From Oscillospiraceae bacterium (lineage in GTDB: Bacteria; Bacillota; Clostridia; Oscillospirales; Ruminococcaceae): a stretch of 9,890 nt of DNA. Position numbers and translations under genes: made by a program. Below, piece after piece: positions 5,972 through 9,890 of the stretch (the stretch's first letter is position 1; each line of letters begins with the position of its first letter). Where the stretch lies: positions 1 through 9,890 of the forward strand of contig JAFPXW010000285.1 of the NCBI GenBank assembly GCA_017394565.1, written 5' to 3'. A model generated the notes under the pieces. The model saw nothing but the letters and a program-made list of their open reading frames with translations, was not told the DNA's origin and did no database searches.

Positions 5972-6010
5972 AAAATTTTCCGCCGATGTCCTCGGCGGAA
6001 ATGTTTTTTT
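5972..6010. terminator. Rho-independent terminator ending the polysaccharide export operon, possibly bidirectional
   Basis: TTTCCGCCGA (5977-5986) and TCGGCGGAAA (5992-6001) form a perfect 10-bp stem with a 5-nt loop. On the minus strand it is followed by A and TTTT (5975-5972) and starts 20 nt after the ATPase stop. On the plus strand it is followed by TG and seven T residues (6004-6010), so it could also stop antisense transcription. It insulates the export operon from the WYL promoter. Confidence 0.85.
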
Positions 6011-6021
6011 GCAGGGAAAGA

Positions 6022-6759
6022 TCACTTCCCGTTCAGAAAATCCTGATACCGGTCGCAGATCTCCTTCGTTTCGCCGAATGCGACCTGATTGCCGCGATCC
6101 AGCCAGAGGACTTTCGTTGCCATGCGGCGGATCTGTTCGAGCGAGTGGGACACCAGCAGTGTGGTGGCGCCGCCGCGGATGATCTCCAGCATTTTCTCCT
6201 CGGATTTCTTGCGGAAGGCGCCGTCGCCGACGGACAGCACCTCGTCCAGTATCAGGATGTCCGGCTTGACCAGACACGCGATGGAAAACGCCAGACGCGA
6301 CTTCATACCGGACGACAGATGCGAGAACAGCCTGTCCTCGAATTCCTCCAGCTCTGCGAACTGAATGATACTCTTGTAGGTCTGGTTCATGAATTCGCGT
6401 GTATAGCCCAGCATCGCACCGCGCAGGAAGGTGTTCTCCTTGACGGTCAGGTCGCCGTCGAAGCCCGTTCCGAGCTCCAGCAGCGATGCGATATTTCCGC
6501 GCACCGCCATCTGTCCGGTCGTCGGGCGCATGATGCCCGAAATGACCTTCAGCAGCGTGGATTTTCCGGCACCGTTCGCACCGATGATGCCAAGCAGTTC
6601 GCCCTCCTCCAGCTCAAAGCTGACGTTCTTGACCGCGACGAATTCCTTCGCGATATGCTTGCCCTGAAGCTTCGCGATGACAACGTCCTTGAGTCCGACC
6701 GTCGAGAAATCCCCGACCACATAGGACACCGAAACGTCGTGCAGTTCGATTTTTGGCAT
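6022..6759 (-). CDS. ABC transporter ATPase for polysaccharide export (Wzt/TagH/RgpD type, short form)
   Basis: 245 residues. It powers export of a lipid-linked or surface glycan with the adjacent permease, acting at the cytoplasmic membrane face. Visible motifs: Walker A GANGAGKST (60-68), signature LSSGM (148-152), Walker B ILILDE (168-173) with catalytic E173, and the switch His H205 in LLVSHS. The LSSGM signature (instead of LSGGQ), the LLELGTGFDGDLTVKEN segment (93-109) and the N-terminal ELHDVSVSY are typical of the polysaccharide/teichoic acid export subgroup. The protein stops after the nucleotide-binding fold, so it lacks the C-terminal carbohydrate-binding domain of long Wzt forms. 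The ATG at 6759 is 12 nt after the permease stop; its AAGGAG (6773-6768) overlaps that stop codon, suggesting coupled translation. Last gene of the operon. The exact glycan cannot be told. Confidence 0.93.
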   Translation of the reverse strand: MPKIELHDVSVSYVVGDFSTVGLKDVVIAKLQGKHIAKEFVAVKNVSFELEEGELLGIIGANGAGKSTLLKVISGIMRPTTGQMAVRGNIASLLELGTGFDGDLTVKENTFLRGAMLGYTREFMNQTYKSIIQFAELEEFEDRLFSHLSSGMKSRLAFSIACLVKPDILILDEVLSVGDGAFRKKSEEKMLEIIRGGATTLLVSHSLEQIRRMATKVLWLDRGNQVAFGETKEICDRYQDFLNGK

Positions 6760-6771
6760 ACAGAAAACTCC

Positions 6772-7560
6772 TTACATATAATAGAGGAACTTATAATTAT
6801 ACTTCTTATAGATCAGCGCTCCCACACCCAGTGCCGCGAGTGCGTAGAATGCACACAGGAAATGTGTCGGAAGCCCCGGAATATAGCCGTCGATCACGAT
6901 CGCGCGGATATAGGTGATATACACATACAAGGGATTGAGGTAGAACAGCTTCTGGACGTGCTCCGGATAATCCGCGGTATAGTAGAAGATCGCCGAGAGA
7001 TACATCAGCATCAGCGTGAAGATGTCGTACAGGTACTGCACATCCTTGAACAGCACAAACAGCGCCGACAGGATGAAGCCGCAGCCGATATTGAACACGA
7101 TCATCCACAGGATCGGGTAGAGCAGCAGCAGCATCCGGAAATGGAACGCCACGCCGTCCACTGCTACAAACACCAGAAAGATGATGAGCGTCAGGCCGAA
7201 ATTGATGAGCGACGCGACATTCTTCGATAGCAGGAACATATACTTTGGCAGATTGATCTTCGTGATGATGCCGGCGTTCGCCATGAGGGAATTCATGCCG
7301 CCGTAGGTCGAATCGCGGAAGAACGAATACGTCAGGTTTCCGGCGAACAGATAGATGGTGTAGTGGGGCTTGTCCCGTCCGAAGAAATTCGTAAAGACGA
7401 TGCTCATGACAAGAAGCTGCATCATCGGTGAGAGCAGACTCCAGAGCATTCCGAGGATGGTGCGCTTGTACTTCTTCTTGAAGTCGCGCTTGACCAGCTC
7501 CTCGAACAGAAACTGATGCTTTTTGAGCAGCAGTCCGAAATGTTTGATCGATTCTATCAT
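6772..7560 (-). CDS. ABC-2 permease for polysaccharide export (Wzm/TagG/RgpC type)
   Basis: 262 residues from the ATG at 7560. It forms the membrane channel of the glycan exporter with the ATPase encoded next. The amphipathic N-terminal segment LVKRDFKKKYKRTILGMLW (22-40) is the hallmark of this family, and six hydrophobic stretches follow (about 38-58, 66-82, 108-135, 143-172, 175-195, 232-250). The conserved FKDVQYLYDIF (171-181) precedes the fifth. Length is normal for the family. A longer GTG start at 7587, overlapping the upstream stop as GTGA, is possible. I reject it because AGGAGG (7576-7571) lies inside that extension, 10 nt before ATG 7560. The gap to the glycosyltransferase stop is 23 nt, so the genes are surely co-transcribed. 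Confidence 0.93.
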   Translation of the reverse strand: MIESIKHFGLLLKKHQFLFEELVKRDFKKKYKRTILGMLWSLLSPMMQLLVMSIVFTNFFGRDKPHYTIYLFAGNLTYSFFRDSTYGGMNSLMANAGIITKINLPKYMFLLSKNVASLINFGLTLIIFLVFVAVDGVAFHFRMLLLLYPILWMIVFNIGCGFILSALFVLFKDVQYLYDIFTLMLMYLSAIFYYTADYPEHVQKLFYLNPLYVYITYIRAIVIDGYIPGLPTHFLCAFYALAALGVGALIYKKYNYKFLYYM

Positions 7561-7570
7561 ATAGCAGTAT

Positions 7571-7576
7571 CCTCCT
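7571..7576 (-). promoter_or_regulatory. Ribosome binding site fixing the permease start
   Basis: A perfect AGGAGG lies 10 nt before ATG 7560 and downstream of the alternative GTG at 7587, which has only a poor CGGAG ahead of it. This decides for the 262-residue product. Confidence 0.8.
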
Positions 7577-7583
7577 GCAAAAG

Positions 7584-9890
7584 TCACTCCGTGAGTTCGA
7601 TCGCCATGACCTTTTCCGTTCTCTGCGGACGCGGTGCCAGCTTGACAGCGAACCGCAGGAACAGCGGCTTGTCGTCCGGCAGATCGTCCGGCAGCGTGAT
7701 GGTCAGCGTGGTGTATTCCAGCTGCGCGGCAATGGTGAAGGTCTCGCGGTACAGCACCGTCACGTCCTCGTCGGTGACGTGCATTTCCACCAGGATCGGC
7801 AGAATGTTGGCAGCACTTCCGGCGGCACGGGAGACACCGACCGGAATGTGATTTTTCCGGCTGCGGCTCAGACGGATCGTTTCCGGAACGCCCAGTTCCG
7901 GCATGACATCCTCCTCACCGCCGAAATAGACCGCGCACTGCGACTGCACATGGTGTGCCGCTTCATAATCCGCACAGAACCGCTGTGCAAATGCCTTGTC
8001 CTCCTCGGAAATGACCTTGGAACGGATGGCGATGACGTTTTTCTGTTCGTTCTCGCGCAAAATGCCTGCGGCATCCGTGAACGACCGCGAGAATCCGGCA
8101 AACGGTCTGCCGGCATCGTAGTTTTCCTCGTAGAAATTCTCAAAGAGATACTCCGGCTGGAATACACCTTTATTATCACCGCCCACCGGAGGCCACGAGA
8201 GTGTCACATACGGAAGCGGTTCGTACTGCGCAGCGTGTTCGACGGCACAGTAATTGAAATAGGTGCTCCACTCGTCATAGCCCTTGACGGAAATGTCCGG
8301 ATACTTCGCCAGCATCTCGCGGTACCAGACCTTATTGATGAGCTGCGGCTGGTGGGAGGAGTATTGCAGGCTCGGATACCCGTGGCTGCGCAGGAAATGC
8401 AGCGTCCGGAAGTGGCAGAAATCATACGAGAACAGCGCCGTGATGTGGAATTTCCACTTGGCGATGTCGGAGAAGTAGTAGCCGCGGTACTTGCCGTCCT
8501 TGTAGAAGACTTCCTCCGTGAGAGGGCACAGCGGACGGTAGTCGTCGTCGCACATGATGAATTCGTCGTCGATGGCGCTTTGCTCCATTGCCAGACAGCG
8601 CAGGAAGAAATTCCGCGTCGAATGATCCGGCGGAAGCTGTCTGCCGCCGAGCAGTTCGTCGTCGGTGATGGTCGTCAGCTTCAGCCTGCCGGTGTAATGC
8701 TTTTGCAGGAATGAAGCCATTTTCTCCGGACAGCACACCACCAGTTCCGTGATGAACGGCATGAACGCCTCCAGATAGGGCAGTGTCGCTAAGATCGGTG
8801 CCGGACGTGCCGACAGGAATACCACCTGCTTGACCGGTTTGTGGGGATAGGGTGTCCCCGTTTCCGGCTGACAGATGAGCGATTCCATCACACGGGCAGT
8901 TTCATTCCACTGCGGCGGATGGTACTGGGTGCGGATGGCATCGCGCTTGGCCTGATACGCGGCATCGCTGTCAAGCCGTTCGACAGCCGCGATCAGCGCA
9001 TCGGGATCGTCCGGATCAAAGTACTCCGCAAACGCACCGCCGACTTCCCTCATGACCGGAATGTCCGAGCAAAGAACCGGAACGCCCTTGATGAGCGATT
9101 CGATCGTCGGCAAGCCGTAGCCTTCCGTATACGACGCAAATACGACCATATGCGCCTGGGCATAGAGCGCATCGAGCGTCGCATCGTTCACACCGGACAG
9201 CAGATACAAGCCGTTGCCGTAATTCCGGTTCGACTTGATGCGGCTGACAAGCCCCTCCATCTCCCAGCCGACACGTCCGACGATGACCACGGAATAGCCC
9301 ATGTCCGCAAGCCGTTTCTCATAGGCTTCGATGAGGACCTTGTGATTCTTGCGCGGCTCGATCGTGCCGACCGTCAGGAGGAATTTCCGTCCGGCCAGCT
9401 TCCGAAGGATCTCCGCGTCCGCCGCGCCGTCCTTCTTCGCATCCGCCGGCGCTGTGAAATCCGCACCCAGCGGCACGATATGAATGGGCTTCTCCGGCAG
9501 ATGCAGCTCGGCAAAAAGCGCCTTGACATCGGCTTCGACCGCGTGGGTATTGACCAGCACCGCATCCGCATAGGTCAGGTGCGCCGTCAGGAATTCCATG
9601 AACCGCAGCAGTGTCTGTCCGACCATGTACTGCGGAAACCGGATCGGGATAAGGTCATAGATCTGCACCAGAATGCGGATCTGCTTGTTCCGGAGCTGCG
9701 GCAGGAGGTAGCTGCGGTTCGGGAGGGTGTGCCATGCGCTGTTGATGTCCAGGAAGGTCGCCCCGTCCTCGAAATCGTCGATGGCAAGGTATTCGTCTGT
9801 ATAGCACTCGCGCCTGGGCAGCAATCCCCTTGCGCCGAGGAGAAACCGGTCATTGTCGATGATGCGGTAAGCACCGCGCGGCACGGAATA
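7584..9890 (-). CDS. Multidomain glycosyltransferase: GT4 domain fused to a second transferase-like domain (5' end cut)
   Basis: At least 768 codons; the frame stays open to the window edge, so the true start lies outside and the GTG at 9884 is probably an internal Val codon. Residue numbers count from that codon. Residues about 30-340 form a GT-B family 4 transferase: IYDLIPIRFP (75-84), TVGTIEPRKN (171-180) for the sugar-nucleotide domain, and the EX7E-type EGYGLPTIE (254-262). Residues about 350-570 form a separate domain: a Rossmann-like start VVFLSARP (354-361), a DDEFIMCDDDYRPL acidic cluster (439-452) like a metal-binding DXD loop, and SSHQPQLINK (509-518). Its order of motifs resembles Stealth-type sugar-phosphotransferases, but this is tentative. 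Residues about 655-766 are beta-rich with no motif I recognise. It sits 23 nt before the exporter permease and probably builds the exported glycan. Confidence 0.88.
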   Translation of the reverse strand, partial: YSVPRGAYRIIDNDRFLLGARGLLPRRECYTDEYLAIDDFEDGATFLDINSAWHTLPNRSYLLPQLRNKQIRILVQIYDLIPIRFPQYMVGQTLLRFMEFLTAHLTYADAVLVNTHAVEADVKALFAELHLPEKPIHIVPLGADFTAPADAKKDGAADAEILRKLAGRKFLLTVGTIEPRKNHKVLIEAYEKRLADMGYSVVIVGRVGWEMEGLVSRIKSNRNYGNGLYLLSGVNDATLDALYAQAHMVVFASYTEGYGLPTIESLIKGVPVLCSDIPVMREVGGAFAEYFDPDDPDALIAAVERLDSDAAYQAKRDAIRTQYHPPQWNETARVMESLICQPETGTPYPHKPVKQVVFLSARPAPILATLPYLEAFMPFITELVVCCPEKMASFLQKHYTGRLKLTTITDDELLGGRQLPPDHSTRNFFLRCLAMEQSAIDDEFIMCDDDYRPLCPLTEEVFYKDGKYRGYYFSDIAKWKFHITALFSYDFCHFRTLHFLRSHGYPSLQYSSHQPQLINKVWYREMLAKYPDISVKGYDEWSTYFNYCAVEHAAQYEPLPYVTLSWPPVGGDNKGVFQPEYLFENFYEENYDAGRPFAGFSRSFTDAAGILRENEQKNVIAIRSKVISEEDKAFAQRFCADYEAAHHVQSQCAVYFGGEEDVMPELGVPETIRLSRSRKNHIPVGVSRAAGSAANILPILVEMHVTDEDVTVLYRETFTIAAQLEYTTLTITLPDDLPDDKPLFLRFAVKLAPRPQRTEKVMAIELTE

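Noticed and set aside
5860..7230. 456-codon open frame on the plus strand
   Set aside because: It runs antisense across the WYL promoter, the terminator, the ATPase and the permease, all of which have strong family motifs. Its His/Gln/Arg/Asp-rich composition is typical of an antisense shadow in GC-rich coding DNA.
7779..8714. 311-codon plus-strand frame opposite the glycosyltransferase
   Set aside because: It is antisense to the continuous 768-codon frame and has no supporting signals.
1..9890. Mobile elements, CRISPR arrays, tRNA or rRNA genes
   Set aside because: No transposase, integrase, regular repeat-spacer pattern or RNA gene sequence was seen on either strand.

Overview
The window looks like chromosomal DNA of a low-to-mid GC Gram-positive gut-type anaerobe, most likely in the Clostridia (Ruminococcus/Oscillospiraceae-like). 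The indications are consensus SigA promoters with extended -10 elements, AGGAGG-type ribosome binding sites, Rho-independent terminators, a cytoplasmic type I pullulanase, a WYL regulator and a Gram-positive type IV pilin. The genus is an inference. Every supported gene lies on the minus strand, so the window reads biologically from right to left.

Right part (9890 to 6022): the 3' end of a surface-polysaccharide export operon. A large multidomain glycosyltransferase is cut by the window edge. It is followed by an ABC-2 permease of the Wzm/TagG/RgpC type and a short ATPase of the Wzt/TagH/RgpD type. The three genes are tightly spaced (23 and 12 nt) and end at a 10-bp-stem terminator at 5972-6001.

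Middle (5951 to 2783): a WYL-domain transcriptional regulator with its own promoter, then a type I pullulanase (glycogen or maltodextrin debranching) with its own promoter, a very short leader and a probable TTG start. This unit ends in two tandem hairpins, the second being a 13-bp terminator stem.

Left part (2629 to 1): a seven-TM, degenerate-GGDEF, intact-EAL protein (predicted c-di-GMP phosphodiesterase) read from a perfect-consensus promoter and closed by a terminator. An AT-rich intergenic stretch of about 450 nt follows, and then the start of a type IV prepilin gene behind a strong promoter. The pilin gene runs off the left edge.

The genes share a loose surface and carbohydrate theme: capsule-like glycan synthesis and export, alpha-glucan debranching, c-di-GMP turnover and type IV pili. 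c-di-GMP is known to govern type IV pili in clostridia, so the PDE-pilin neighbourhood is suggestive but not proof. I see no mobile element, CRISPR array, tRNA or rRNA. The least ordinary items are the fused glycosyltransferase, the nested dyad at 2730-2766, and the AT-rich spacer 260-545 with several dyads and a possible small transcript.
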